From NCBI GenBank assembly GCA_951799425.1, contig OX637399.1, forward strand, positions 36,305,701 to 36,369,700: 64,000 nucleotides of DNA, in the 5' to 3' direction. Below, one piece after another: positions 1-11,756 of this stretch. Below the pieces are notes generated by a model. That model was given only the letters and a program-made list of their open reading frames with translations. It was not told the DNA's origin and did not search any database. How positions within the stretch are numbered: the first letter of the stretch is position 1; every line of letters begins with the position of its first letter. Origin of the DNA: Ilex aquifolium. Taxonomy: Eukaryota > Streptophyta > Magnoliopsida > Aquifoliales > Aquifoliaceae. Made by a program: the position numbers and the translations under genes.

Positions 1-179
1 CTTTGCAATGCCGCAAGAATTAGCTCAATCCGAGTTCGGGAGAAAAAGTTATGTCGGATATAATATTTCATTTTAAAGGAGGACTACTTATTACACAAAA
101 CTTGCGTTACAATAGAGCCCATGCTAGATGATTTTTCATGACTTTTGTTGTGAATAAAATGGTTAGGGATTGAAGAATT
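1..179 (+). repeat. Satellite subunit A (179 bp) of the dimeric monomer
   Basis: This is the first half of the monomer, from CTTTGCAATGCCGCAAGAAT to the base before CTTTACAATGCCGCAAGAAT (180). It aligns with subunit B in three blocks: the CAATGCCGCAAGAAT...AAAAAGTTATGTC block at an offset of 179; the ACAAAACTTGCGTTACAATA block at an offset of 201; and the GGTTAGGG block (161-168) at an offset of 201. Variants in this half include GAGAAAA/GAGAAAG, CTTGCG/CTTGTG/CTTGCA, GAGTCC/GAGCCC/GAGTTC, AGAGGATT/AGATGATT and GATGTG/GTTGTG. They mark the higher-order repeats. Confidence 0.9.
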
Positions 180-182
180 CTT
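173..182. other. EcoRI-containing 10-bp palindrome, once per monomer
   Basis: AAGAATTCTT is a perfect palindrome, with GAATTC at 175-180, exactly at the A/B subunit junction. The same site recurs in nearly every monomer. The exceptions I noticed are GAATTA near 38,955 and GAATTT near 40,849. No second GAATTC was seen within a monomer, so EcoRI should cut the array into a ladder based on about 380 bp. No protein-binding role is implied. Confidence 0.9.
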
Positions 183-260
183 TACAATGCCGCAAGAATC
201 ATCTTAATCAGAGACCGGAGCAAAAAGTTATGTCAGAAATACTAAAGAATGGGAAATTAC

Positions 261-268
261 TTTTTTTT
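261..268 (+). repeat. Length-variable T-tract of subunit B
   Basis: This is a T8 run followed by GCCTTGTGGAGG in the common form. It varies with monomer class: 13 T in four domain I monomers, 9 T in one monomer at about 37,530, and roughly 9-11 T in many domain II monomers (11 T at 52,673-52,683 and 53,430-53,440). It lies inside the segment that is present in B but missing from A. Run length is mainly what creates or removes the longer chance open frames in this window. Confidence 0.85.
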
Positions 269-338
269 GCCTTGTGGAGGGGAATGGCCAACTATACCAA
301 ACTTCCATCACAATTTCGAACTTGTTAGAAGATGAATC

Positions 339-364
339 ACCAATTTTGATCTCAATATATTGGT
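339..364. repeat. Short inverted repeat ACCAAT / ATTGGT in subunit B
   Basis: ACCAAT (339-344) and ATTGGT (359-364) are perfect 6-bp inverted arms around a 14-nt AT-rich spacer, directly before the telobox-like motif. The right arm is kept in classes S, L, F and D but lost in X (ATTTGT) and C (ATTGAT). The stem is short, so chance is a fair explanation. Confidence 0.4.
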
Positions 365-372
365 TAGGGTTT
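364..372 (-). promoter_or_regulatory. Telobox-like motif (TTAGGGTTT; AAACCCTAA on the minus strand), once per monomer
   Basis: TTAGGGTTT sits near the end of subunit B in classes S, L, X, C and D. Its reverse complement AAACCCTAA matches the plant telo-box, a short interstitial form of the TTTAGGG telomere repeat that is known to be bound by Myb/TRB-type telomere-repeat-binding proteins. The homologous place in subunit A reads TTAGGGATT and does not match fully. In the 22 F-class monomers after 40,566 it is changed to TTTGGGTTT. The sequence match is certain; any function is inference, and a 9-mer can arise by chance before amplification. Confidence 0.45.
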
Positions 373-1020
373 CAAGTTCTCTTTGCAATGCCGCAAGAAT
401 TAGCTCAATCCGAGTTCGGGAGAAAGAGTTATGTCGGATATAATATTTCATTTTAAAGGAGGACTACTTATTACACAAAACTTGCGTTACAATAGAGTCC
501 ATGCTAGAGGATTTTTCATGACTTTTGATGTGAATAAAATGGTTAGGGATTGAAGAATTCTTTACAATGCCGCAAGAATCATCTTAATCAGAGACCGGAG
601 CAAAAAGTTATGTCAGAAATACTGAAGATTGGGAAATTACTTTTTTTTGCCTGGTGGAGGGGAATTGCCAACTATACCAAACTTCCATCACAATTTCGAA
701 CTTGTTAGAAAATGAATCACCAATTTTAATCTGAATATATTGGTTAGGGTTTCAAGTTCTCTTTGCAATGCCGCAAGAATTAGCTCAATCCGAGTTCGGG
801 AGAAAAAGTTATGTCGGATATAATATTTCATTTTAAAGGAGGACTACTTATTACACAAAACTTGCGTTACAATAGAGCCCATGCTAGATGATTTTTCATG
901 ACTTTTGTTGTGAATAAAATGGTTAGGGATTGAAGAATTCTTTACAATGCCGCAAGAATCATCATAATCAGAGACCGGAGCAAAAAGTTATGTCAGAAAT
1001 ACTAAAGAATGGGAAATTAC

Positions 1021-1033
1021 TTTTTTTTTTTTT
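1021..1033 (+). repeat. T13 allele of the T-tract, followed by CCTCGTGG
   Basis: Thirteen T and then CCTCGTGG replace T8 and GCCTTGTGG, making this monomer 384 bp. The same allele occurs only three other times, all between 30 and 34 kb, always on the same upstream haplotype (GAGCCC, AGATGATT, GTTGTG, ACTAAAGAATGG). Confidence 0.9.
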
Positions 1034-1273
1034 CCTCGTGGAGGGGAATGGCCAACTATACCAAACTTCCATCACAATTTCGAAATTGTTAGAAGAAGAA
1101 TCACCAATTTTGATCTCAAAATATTGGTTAGGATTTCAAGTTCTCTTTGCAATGCCGCAAGAATTAGCTCAATCCGAGTTCGGGAGAAAGAGTTATGTCG
1201 GATATAATATTTCATTTTAAAGGAGGACTACTTATTACACAAAACTTGCCTTACAATAGAGCCCATGCTAGAG

Positions 1274-2051
1274 GATTTTTCATGACTTTTGATGTGAATA
1301 AAATGGTTAGGGATTGAAGAATTCTTTACAATGCCGCAAGAATCATCTTAATCAGAGACCGGAGCAAAAAGTTATGTCAGAAATACTGAAGATTGGGAAA
1401 TTACTTTTTTTTGCCTTGTGGAGGGGAATGGCCAACTATACCAAACTTCCATCACAATTTCGAACTTGTTAGAAGATGAATCACCAATTTTGATCTCAAT
1501 ATATTGGTTAGGGTTTCAAGTTCTCTTTGCAATGCCGCAAGAATTAGCTCAATCCGAGTTCGGGAGAAAGAGTTATGTCGGATATAATATTTCATTTTAA
1601 AGGAGGACTACTTATTACACAAAACTTGTGTTACAATAGAGTCCATGCTAGAGGATTTTTCATGACTTTTGATGTGAATAAAATGGTTAGGGATTGAAGA
1701 ATTCTTTACAATGCCGCAAGAATCATCTTAATCAGAGACCGGAGCAAAAAGTTATGTCAGAAATACTGAAGATTGGGAAATTACTTTTTTTTGCCTTGTG
1801 GAGGGGAATGGCCAACTATACCAAACTTCCATCACAATTTCGAACTTGTTAGAAGATGAATCACCAATTTTGATCTCAATATATTGGTTAGGGTTTCAAG
1901 TTCTCTTTGCAATGCCGCAAGAATTAGCTCAATCCGAGTTCGGGAGAAAAAGTTATGTCGGATATAATATTTCATTTTAAAGGAGGACTACTTATTACAC
2001 AAAACTTGCGTTACAATAGAGCCCATGCTAGATGATTTTTCATGACTTTTG
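1274..2051 (+). repeat. Two-monomer (760-bp) tandem duplication, first copy
   Basis: Bases 1,274-2,051 match 2,034-2,811 at an offset of 760. The pair alternates a GAGAAAG / CTTGTG / GAGTCC monomer with a GAGAAAA / CTTGCG / GAGCCC / AGATGATT monomer. It is bounded by AGAGG versus AGATG at 1,273/2,033 and by GATGTG versus GTTGTG at 2,052/2,812. Confidence 0.75.
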
Positions 2052-5000
2052 ATGTGAATAAAATGGTTAGGGATTGAAGAATTCTTTACAATGCCGCAAG
2101 AATCATCTTAATCAGAGACCGGAGCAAAAAGTTATGTCAGAAATACTGAAGATTGGGAAATTACTTTTTTTTGCCTTGTGGAGGGGAATGGCCAACTATA
2201 CCAAACTTCCATCACAATTTCGAACTTGTTAGAAGATGAATCACCAATTTTGATCTCAATATATTGGTTAGGGTTTCAAGTTCTCTTTGCAATGCCGCAA
2301 GAATTAGCTCAATCCGAGTTCGGGAGAAAGAGTTATGTCGGATATAATATTTCATTTTAAAGGAGGACTACTTATTACACAAAACTTGTGTTACAATAGA
2401 GTCCATGCTAGAGGATTTTTCATGACTTTTGATGTGAATAAAATGGTTAGGGATTGAAGAATTCTTTACAATGCCGCAAGAATCATCTTAATCAGAGACC
2501 GGAGCAAAAAGTTATGTCAGAAATACTGAAGATTGGGAAATTACTTTTTTTTGCCTTGTGGAGGGGAATGGCCAACTATACCAAACTTCCATCACAATTT
2601 CGAACTTGTTAGAAGATGAATCACCAATTTTGATCTCAATATATTGGTTAGGGTTTCAAGTTCTCTTTGCAATGCCGCAAGAATTAGCTCAATCCGAGTT
2701 CGGGAGAAAAAGTTATGTCGGATATAATATTTCATTTTAAAGGAGGACTACTTATTACACAAAACTTGCGTTACAATAGAGCCCATGCTAGATGATTTTT
2801 CATGACTTTTGTTGTGAATAAAATGGTTAGGGATTGAAGAATTCTTTACAATGCCGCAAGAATCATCTTAATCAGAGACCGGAGCAAAAAGTTATGTCAG
2901 AAATACTAAAGAATGGGAAATTACTTTTTTTTGCCTTGTGGAGGGGAATGGCCAACTATACCAAACTTCCATCACAATTTCGAACTTGTTAGAAGATGAA
3001 TCACCAATTTTGATCTCAATATATTGGTTAGGGTTTCAAGTTCTCTTTGCAATGCCGCAAGAATTAGCTCAATCCGAGTTCGGGAGAAAGAGTTATGTCG
3101 GATATAATATTTCATTTTAAAGGAGGACTACTTATTACACAAAACTTGCGTTACAATAGAGTCCATGCTAGAGGATTTTTCATGACTTTTGATGTGAATA
3201 AAATGGTTAGGGATTGAAGAATTCTTTACAATGCCGCAAGAATCATCTTAATCAGAGACCGGAGCAAAAAGTTATGTCAGAAATACTGAAGATTGGGAAA
3301 TTACTTTTTTTTGCCTTGTGGAGGGGAATTGCCAACTATACCAAACTTCCATCACAATTTCGAACTTGTTAGAAAATGAATCACCAATTTTAATCTGAAT
3401 ATATTGGTTAGGGTTTCAAGTTCTCTTTGCAATGCCGCAAGAATTAGCTCAATCCGAGTTCGGGAGAAAAAGTTATGTCGGATATAATATTTCATTTTAA
3501 AGGAGGACTACTTATTACACAAAACTTGCGTTACAATAGAGCCCATGCTAGATGATTTTTCATGACTTTTGTTGTGAATAAAATGGTTAGGGATTGAAGA
3601 ATTCTTTACAATGCCGCAAGAATCATCTTAATCAGAGACCGGAGCAAAAAGTTATGTCAGAAATACTAAAGAATGGGAAATTACTTTTTTTTGCCTTGTG
3701 GAGGGGAATGGCCAACTATACCAAACTTCCATCACAATTTCGAACTTGTTAGAAGATGAATCACCAATTTTGATCTCAATATATTGGTTAGGGTTTCAAG
3801 TTCTCTTTGCAATGCCGCAAGAATTAGCTCAATCCGAGTTCGGGAGAAAGAGTTATGTCGGATATAATATTTCATTTTAAAGGAGGACTACTTATTACAC
3901 AAAACTTGCGTTACAATAGAGTCCATGCTAGAGGATTTTTCATGACTTTTGATGTGAATAAAATGGTTAGGGATTGAAGAATTCTTTACAATGCCGCAAG
4001 AATCATCTTAATCAGAGACCGGAGCAAAAAGTTATGTCAGAAATACTGAAGATTGGGAAATTACTTTTTTTTGCCTTGTGGAGGGGAATGGCCAACTATA
4101 CCAAACTTCCATCACAATTTCGAACTTGTTAGAAAATGAATCACCAATTTTAATCTGAATATATTTGTTAGGGTTTCAAGTTCTCTTTGCAATGCCGTAA
4201 GTATTAGCTCAATCCGAGTTCGGGAGAAAGAGTTATGTCGGATATAATATTTCATTTTAAAGGAGGACTACTTATTACACAAAACTTGCGTTACAATAGA
4301 GTCCATGCTAGAGGATTTTTCATGACTTTTGATGTGAATAAAATGGTTAGGGATTGAAGAATTCTTTACAATGCCGCAAGAATCATCTTAATCAGAGACC
4401 GGAGCAAAAAGTTATGTCAGAAATACTGAAGATTGGGAAATTACTTTTTTTTGCCTTGTGGAGGGGAATGGCCAACTATACCAAACTTCCATCACAGTTT
4501 CGAACTTGTTAGAAGATGAATCACCAATTTTGATCTTAATATATTGGTTAGGGTTTCAAGTTCTCTTTGCAATGCCGCAAGAATTAGCTCAATCCGAGTT
4601 CGGGAGAAAGAGTTATGTCGGATATAATATTTCATTTTAAAGGAGGACTACTTATTACACAAAACTTGCGTTACAATAGAGTCCATGCTAGAGGATTTTT
4701 CATTACTTTTGATGTGAATAAAATGGTTAGGGATTGAAGAATTCTTTACAATGCCGCAAGAATCATCTTAATCAGAGACCGGAGCAAAAAGTTATGTATG
4801 AAATACTGAAGATTGGGAAATTACTTTTTTTTGCCTTGTGGAGGGGAATGGCCAACTATACCAAACTTCCATCACAATTTCGAACTTGTTAGAAAATGAA
4901 TCACCAATTTTGATCTGAATATATTTGTTAGGGTTTCAAGTTCTCTTTGCAATGCCGTAAGTATTAGCTCAATCCGAGTTCGGGAGAAAGAGTTATGTCG

Positions 5001-6973
5001 GATATAATATTTCATTTTAAAGGAGGACTACTTATTACACAAAACTTGCGTTACAATAGAGTCCATGCTAGAGGATTTTTCATGACTTTTGATGTGAATA
5101 AAATGGTTAGGGATTGAAGAATTCTTTACAATGCCGCAAGAATCATCTTAATCAGAGACCGGAGCAAAAAGTTATGTCAGAAATACTGAAGATTGGGAAA
5201 TTACTTTTTTTTGCCTTGTGGAGGGGAATGGCCAACTATACCAAACTTCCATCACAGTTTCGAACTTGTTAGAAGATGAATCACCAATTTTGATCTGAAT
5301 ATATTTGTTAGGGTTTCAAGTTCTCTTTGCAATGCCGTAAGTATTAGCTCAATCCGAGTTCGGGAGAAAGAGTTATGTCGGATATAATATTTCATTTTAA
5401 AGGAGGACTACTTATTACACAAAACTTGCGTTACAATAGAGTCCATGCTAGAGGATTTTTCATGACTTTTGATGTGAATAAAATGGTTAGGGATTGAAGA
5501 ATTCTTTACAATGCCGCAAGAATCATCTTAATCAGAGACCGGAGCAAAAAGTTATGTCAGAAATACTGAAGATTGGGAAATTACTTTTTTTTGCCTTGTG
5601 GAGGGGAATGGCCAACTATACCAAACTTCCATCACAATTTCGAACTTGTTAGAAGATGAATCACCAATTTTGATCTTAATATATTGGTTAGGGTTTCAAG
5701 TTCTCTTTGCAATGCCGCAAGAATTAGCTCAATCCGAGTTCGGGAGAAAGAGTTATGTCGGATATAATATTTCATTTTAAAGGAGGACTACTTATTACAC
5801 AAAACTTGCGTTACAATAGAGTCCATGCTAGAGGATTTTTCATGACTTTTGATGTGAATAAAATGGTTAGGGATTGAAGAATTCTTTACAATGCCGCAAG
5901 AATCATCTTAATCAGAGACCGGAGCAAAAAGTTATGTCAGAAATACTGAAGATTGGGAAATTACTTTTTTTTGCCTTGTGGAGGGGAATGGCCAACTATA
6001 CCAAACTTCCATCACAGTTTCGAACTTGTTAGAAGATGAATCACCAATTTTGATCTGAATATATTTGTTAGGGTTTCAAGTTCTCTTTGCAATGCCGTAA
6101 GTATTAGCTCAATCCGAGTTCGGGAGAAAGAGTTATGTCGGATATAATATTTCATTTTAAAGGAGGACTACTTATTACACAAAACTTGCGTTACAATAGA
6201 GTTCATGCTAGAGGATTTTTCATGACTTTTGATGTGAATAAAATGGTTAGGGATTGAAGAATTCTTTACAATGCCGCAAGAATCATCTTAATCAGAGACC
6301 GGAGCAAAAAGTTATGTCAGAAATACTGAAGATTGGGAAATTACTTTTTTTTGCCTTGTGGAGGGGAATGGCCAACTATACCAAACTTCTATCACAGTTT
6401 CGAACTTGTTAGAAGATGAATCACCAATTTTGATCTCAATATATTGGTTAGGGTTTCAAGTTCTCTTTGCAATGCCGCAAGAATTAGCTCAATCCGAGTT
6501 CGGGAGAAAGAGTTATGTCGGATATAATATTTCATTTTAAAGGAGGACTACTTATTACACAAAACTTGCGTTACAATAGAGTCCATGCTAGAGGATTTTT
6601 CATGACTTTTGATGTGAATAAAATGGTTAGGGATTGAAGAATTCTTTACAATGCCGCAAGAATCATCTTAATCAGAGACCGGAGCAAAAAGTTATGTCAG
6701 AAATACTGAAGATTGGGAAATTACTTTTTTTTGCCTTGTGGAGGGGAATGGCCAACTATACCAAACTTCCATCACAATTTCGAACTTGTTAGAAGATGAA
6801 TCACCAATTTTGATCTCAATATATTGGTTAGGGTTTCAAGTTCTCTTTGCAATGCCGCAAGAATTAGCTCAATCCGAGTTCGGGAGAAAGAGTTATGTCG
6901 GATATAATATTTCATTTTAAAGGAGGACTACTTATTACACAAAACTTGCGTTACAATAGAGTCCATGCTAGAG
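2034..6973 (+). repeat. 13-mer higher-order repeat, copy 1 (4,940 bp)
   Basis: Thirteen monomers (GTG at 2,178 to 6,738) form one higher-order unit that restarts 4,940 bp later. Class order: S S S, an AGAAAATG/TTAATCTGAAT monomer, S, X, L, X, X, L, X, S, S. Diagnostic rare variants inside it are CATTACTTTT at 4,701, GTTATGTATG at 4,791, GAGTTC near 6,200 and CTTCTATCACAG near 6,385. All recur in copy 2. Confidence 0.9.
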
Positions 6974-9900
6974 GATTTTTCATGACTTTTGATGTGAATA
7001 AAATGGTTAGGGATTGAAGAATTCTTTACAATGCCGCAAGAATCATCTTAATCAGAGACCGGAGCAAAAAGTTATGTCAGAAATACTGAAGATTGGGAAA
7101 TTACTTTTTTTTGCCTTGTGGAGGGGAATGGCCAACTATACCAAACTTCCATCACAATTTCGAACTTGTTAGAAGATGAATCACCAATTTTGATCTCAAT
7201 ATATTGGTTAGGGTTTCAAGTTCTCTTTGCAATGCCGCAAGAATTAGCTCAATCCGAGTTCGGGAGAAAGAGTTATGTCGGATATAATATTTCATTTTAA
7301 AGGAGGACTACTTATTACACAAAACTTGTGTTACAATAGAGTCCATGCTAGAGGATTTTTCATGACTTTTGATGTGAATAAAATGGTTAGGGATTGAAGA
7401 ATTCTTTACAATGCCGCAAGAATCATCTTAATCAGAGACCGGAGCAAAAAGTTATGTCAGAAATACTGAAGATTGGGAAATTACTTTTTTTTGCCTTGTG
7501 GAGGGGAATGGCCAACTATACCAAACTTCCATCACAATTTCGAACTTGTTAGAAGATGAATCACCAATTTTGATCTCAATATATTGGTTAGGGTTTCAAG
7601 TTCTCTTTGCAATGCCGCAAGAATTAGCTCAATCCGAGTTCGGGAGAAAAAGTTATGTCGGATATAATATTTCATTTTAAAGGAGGACTACTTATTACAC
7701 AAAACTTGCGTTACAATAGAGCCCATGCTAGATGATTTTTCATGACTTTTGTTGTGAATAAAATGGTTAGGGATTGAAGAATTCTTTACAATGCCGCAAG
7801 AATCATCTTAATCAGAGACCGGAGCAAAAAGTTATGTCAGAAATACTAAAGAATGGGAAATTACTTTTTTTTGCCTTGTGGAGGGGAATGGCCAACTATA
7901 CCAAACTTCCATCACAATTTCGAACTTGTTAGAAGATGAATCACCAATTTTGATCTCAATATATTGGTTAGGGTTTCAAGTTCTCTTTGCAATGCCGCAA
8001 GAATTAGCTCAATCCGAGTTCGGGAGAAAGAGTTATGTCGGATATAATATTTCATTTTAAAGGAGGACTACTTATTACACAAAACTTGCGTTACAATAGA
8101 GTCCATGCTAGAGGATTTTTCATGACTTTTGATGTGAATAAAATGGTTAGGGATTGAAGAATTCTTTACAATGCCGCAAGAATCATCTTAATCAGAGACC
8201 GGAGCAAAAAGTTATGTCAGAAATACTGAAGATTGGGAAATTACTTTTTTTTGCCTTGTGGAGGGGAATTGCCAACTATACCAAACTTCCATCACAATTT
8301 CGAACTTGTTAGAAAATGAATCACCAATTTTAATCTGAATATATTGGTTAGGGTTTCAAGTTCTCTTTGCAATGCCGCAAGAATTAGCTCAATCCGAGTT
8401 CGGGAGAAAAAGTTATGTCGGATATAATATTTCATTTTAAAGGAGGACTACTTATTACACAAAACTTGCGTTACAATAGAGCCCATGCTAGATGATTTTT
8501 CATGACTTTTGTTGTGAATAAAATGGTTAGGGATTGAAGAATTCTTTACAATGCCGCAAGAATCATCTTAATCAGAGACCGGAGCAAAAAGTTATGTCAG
8601 AAATACTAAAGAATGGGAAATTACTTTTTTTTGCCTTGTGGAGGGGAATGGCCAACTATACCAAACTTCCATCACAATTTCGAACTTGTTAGAAGATGAA
8701 TCACCAATTTTGATCTCAATATATTGGTTAGGGTTTCAAGTTCTCTTTGCAATGCCGCAAGAATTAGCTCAATCCGAGTTCGGGAGAAAGAGTTATGTCG
8801 GATATAATATTTCATTTTAAAGGAGGACTACTTATTACACAAAACTTGCGTTACAATAGAGTCCATGCTAGAGGATTTTTCATGACTTTTGATGTGAATA
8901 AAATGGTTAGGGATTGAAGAATTCTTTACAATGCCGCAAGAATCATCTTAATCAGAGACCGGAGCAAAAAGTTATGTCAGAAATACTGAAGATTGGGAAA
9001 TTACTTTTTTTTGCCTTGTGGAGGGGAATGGCCAACTATACCAAACTTCCATCACAATTTCGAACTTGTTAGAAAATGAATCACCAATTTTAATCTGAAT
9101 ATATTTGTTAGGGTTTCAAGTTCTCTTTGCAATGCCGTAAGTATTAGCTCAATCCGAGTTCGGGAGAAAGAGTTATGTCGGATATAATATTTCATTTTAA
9201 AGGAGGACTACTTATTACACAAAACTTGCGTTACAATAGAGTCCATGCTAGAGGATTTTTCATGACTTTTGATGTGAATAAAATGGTTAGGGATTGAAGA
9301 ATTCTTTACAATGCCGCAAGAATCATCTTAATCAGAGACCGGAGCAAAAAGTTATGTCAGAAATACTGAAGATTGGGAAATTACTTTTTTTTGCCTTGTG
9401 GAGGGGAATGGCCAACTATACCAAACTTCCATCACAGTTTCGAACTTGTTAGAAGATGAATCACCAATTTTGATCTTAATATATTGGTTAGGGTTTCAAG
9501 TTCTCTTTGCAATGCCGCAAGAATTAGCTCAATCCGAGTTCGGGAGAAAGAGTTATGTCGGATATAATATTTCATTTTAAAGGAGGACTACTTATTACAC
9601 AAAACTTGCGTTACAATAGAGTCCATGCTAGAGGATTTTTCATTACTTTTGATGTGAATAAAATGGTTAGGGATTGAAGAATTCTTTACAATGCCGCAAG
9701 AATCATCTTAATCAGAGACCGGAGCAAAAAGTTATGTATGAAATACTGAAGATTGGGAAATTACTTTTTTTTGCCTTGTGGAGGGGAATGGCCAACTATA
9801 CCAAACTTCCATCACAATTTCGAACTTGTTAGAAAATGAATCACCAATTTTGATCTGAATATATTTGTTAGGGTTTCAAGTTCTCTTTGCAATGCCGTAA

Positions 9901-11756
9901 GTATTAGCTCAATCCGAGTTCGGGAGAAAGAGTTATGTCGGATATAATATTTCATTTTAAAGGAGGACTACTTATTACACAAAACTTGCGTTACAATAGA
10001 GTCCATGCTAGAGGATTTTTCATGACTTTTGATGTGAATAAAATGGTTAGGGATTGAAGAATTCTTTACAATGCCGCAAGAATCATCTTAATCAGAGACC
10101 GGAGCAAAAAGTTATGTCAGAAATACTGAAGATTGGGAAATTACTTTTTTTTGCCTTGTGGAGGGGAATGGCCAACTATACCAAACTTCCATCACAGTTT
10201 CGAACTTGTTAGAAGATGAATCACCAATTTTGATCTGAATATATTTGTTAGGGTTTCAAGTTCTCTTTGCAATGCCGTAAGTATTAGCTCAATCCGAGTT
10301 CGGGAGAAAGAGTTATGTCGGATATAATATTTCATTTTAAAGGAGGACTACTTATTACACAAAACTTGCGTTACAATAGAGTCCATGCTAGAGGATTTTT
10401 CATGACTTTTGATGTGAATAAAATGGTTAGGGATTGAAGAATTCTTTACAATGCCGCAAGAATCATCTTAATCAGAGACCGGAGCAAAAAGTTATGTCAG
10501 AAATACTGAAGATTGGGAAATTACTTTTTTTTGCCTTGTGGAGGGGAATGGCCAACTATACCAAACTTCCATCACAATTTCGAACTTGTTAGAAGATGAA
10601 TCACCAATTTTGATCTTAATATATTGGTTAGGGTTTCAAGTTCTCTTTGCAATGCCGCAAGAATTAGCTCAATCCGAGTTCGGGAGAAAGAGTTATGTCG
10701 GATATAATATTTCATTTTAAAGGAGGACTACTTATTACACAAAACTTGCGTTACAATAGAGTCCATGCTAGAGGATTTTTCATGACTTTTGATGTGAATA
10801 AAATGGTTAGGGATTGAAGAATTCTTTACAATGCCGCAAGAATCATCTTAATCAGAGACCGGAGCAAAAAGTTATGTCAGAAATACTGAAGATTGGGAAA
10901 TTACTTTTTTTTGCCTTGTGGAGGGGAATGGCCAACTATACCAAACTTCCATCACAGTTTCGAACTTGTTAGAAGATGAATCACCAATTTTGATCTGAAT
11001 ATATTTGTTAGGGTTTCAAGTTCTCTTTGCAATGCCGTAAGTATTAGCTCAATCCGAGTTCGGGAGAAAGAGTTATGTCGGATATAATATTTCATTTTAA
11101 AGGAGGACTACTTATTACACAAAACTTGCGTTACAATAGAGTTCATGCTAGAGGATTTTTCATGACTTTTGATGTGAATAAAATGGTTAGGGATTGAAGA
11201 ATTCTTTACAATGCCGCAAGAATCATCTTAATCAGAGACCGGAGCAAAAAGTTATGTCAGAAATACTGAAGATTGGGAAATTACTTTTTTTTGCCTTGTG
11301 GAGGGGAATGGCCAACTATACCAAACTTCTATCACAGTTTCGAACTTGTTAGAAGATGAATCACCAATTTTGATCTCAATATATTGGTTAGGGTTTCAAG
11401 TTCTCTTTGCAATGCCGCAAGAATTAGCTCAATCCGAGTTCGGGAGAAAGAGTTATGTCGGATATAATATTTCATTTTAAAGGAGGACTACTTATTACAC
11501 AAAACTTGCGTTACAATAGAGTCCATGCTAGAGGATTTTTCATGACTTTTGATGTGAATAAAATGGTTAGGGATTGAAGAATTCTTTACAATGCCGCAAG
11601 AATCATCTTAATCAGAGACCGGAGCAAAAAGTTATGTCAGAAATACTGAAGATTGGGAAATTACTTTTTTTTGCCTTGTGGAGGGGAATGGCCAACTATA
11701 CCAAACTTCCATCACAATTTCGAACTTGTTAGAAGATGAATCACCAATTTTGATCT
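6974..11756 (+). repeat. 13-mer higher-order repeat, copy 2 (partial, 4,783 bp)
   Basis: It matches 2,034-6,816 at an offset of 4,940 at every variant site I compared. The match ends at 11,757, where ATCTTAAT replaces ATCTCAAT (6,817). After that point the monomer order no longer follows the 13-mer, so the second copy lacks about 160 bp of a full unit. Confidence 0.9.

Larger units (their letters stand above)
1..380 (+). repeat. Reference satellite monomer (380 bp)
   Basis: The first complete monomer starts at CTTTGCAATG (1) and ends just before the next CTTTGCAATG (381). It is visibly AT-rich, with an A-rich word AAAAAGTTATGTC in each half (43-55 and 222-234) and a T8 tract at 261-268. A unit length of 380 bp equals two nucleosome repeats of about 190 bp, a size common among satellites; that is general knowledge, not something shown here. 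No start codon, splice signal or promoter is convincingly present. The choice of start is arbitrary because the array is tandem. Confidence 0.95.
180..380 (+). repeat. Satellite subunit B (201 bp) of the dimeric monomer
   Basis: This is the second half of the monomer, homologous to subunit A but about 22 bp longer. The jump in alignment offset from 179 to 201 places the extra DNA between about 235 and 290, which is where the T-tract (261-268) and GCCTTGTGGAGG lie. Variant sites define the monomer classes: S has ATCTCAAT and ATATTGG; L has ATCTTAAT; X has ATATTTG and CCGTAAGTATT; C has GCCTTGCGG and ATATTGATT; F has GGTTTGGGTTT; D has a 5-bp deletion giving CATCTTCGAAC. Confidence 0.9.
1..1020 (+). 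repeat. Partial copy of the 13-mer segment (pairs with 2,665-3,684)
   Basis: The first two monomers match those at 2,938 and 3,318 at an offset of 2,664, including the rare combination GGAATTGCC, AGAAAATG, TTAATCTGAAT and ATATTGG, and the GTTGTG / ACTAAAGAATGG haplotype. Differences noticed are at 653 (CTGGTGG) and 964 (ATCATAATC). The match breaks at the T-tract, which is 13 T at 1,021-1,033 here. Confidence 0.8.

Noticed and set aside
35-52. Possible CENP-B box around GTTCGGGAGAAAAAG
   Set aside because: It has TTCG and a following A at the right spacing, but lacks the CGGG half of the essential core.
73-82. AAAGGAGG resembling a bacterial ribosome-binding site in each monomer
   Set aside because: No credible start codon and long frame follow at a suitable distance, and the context is a eukaryotic satellite array.
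161-168. GGTTAGGG words as true interstitial telomere repeats
   Set aside because: Each is a single unit, not a tandem TTTAGGG or TTAGGG run. In subunit A the continuation is ATT, so only a short telobox-like match in B is kept.
274-456. A 60-codon open frame (…GNGQLYQTS…) repeated in about half of the monomers
   Set aside because: It starts at GTG, not ATG, and lies inside non-coding satellite. X-class monomers interrupt it with TGA and TAA. A 380-bp period does not keep frame, and there is no promoter or splice context. Its conservation is that of the repeat itself.
930-1220. Longer 93-96-codon frames (also at 30,194, 32,478, 33,622, 39,707, 44,630, 51,827, 55,233 and 60,535)
   Set aside because: They exist only because T-tract length or small deletions happen to join two frames. 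They follow monomer class, not any coding constraint.
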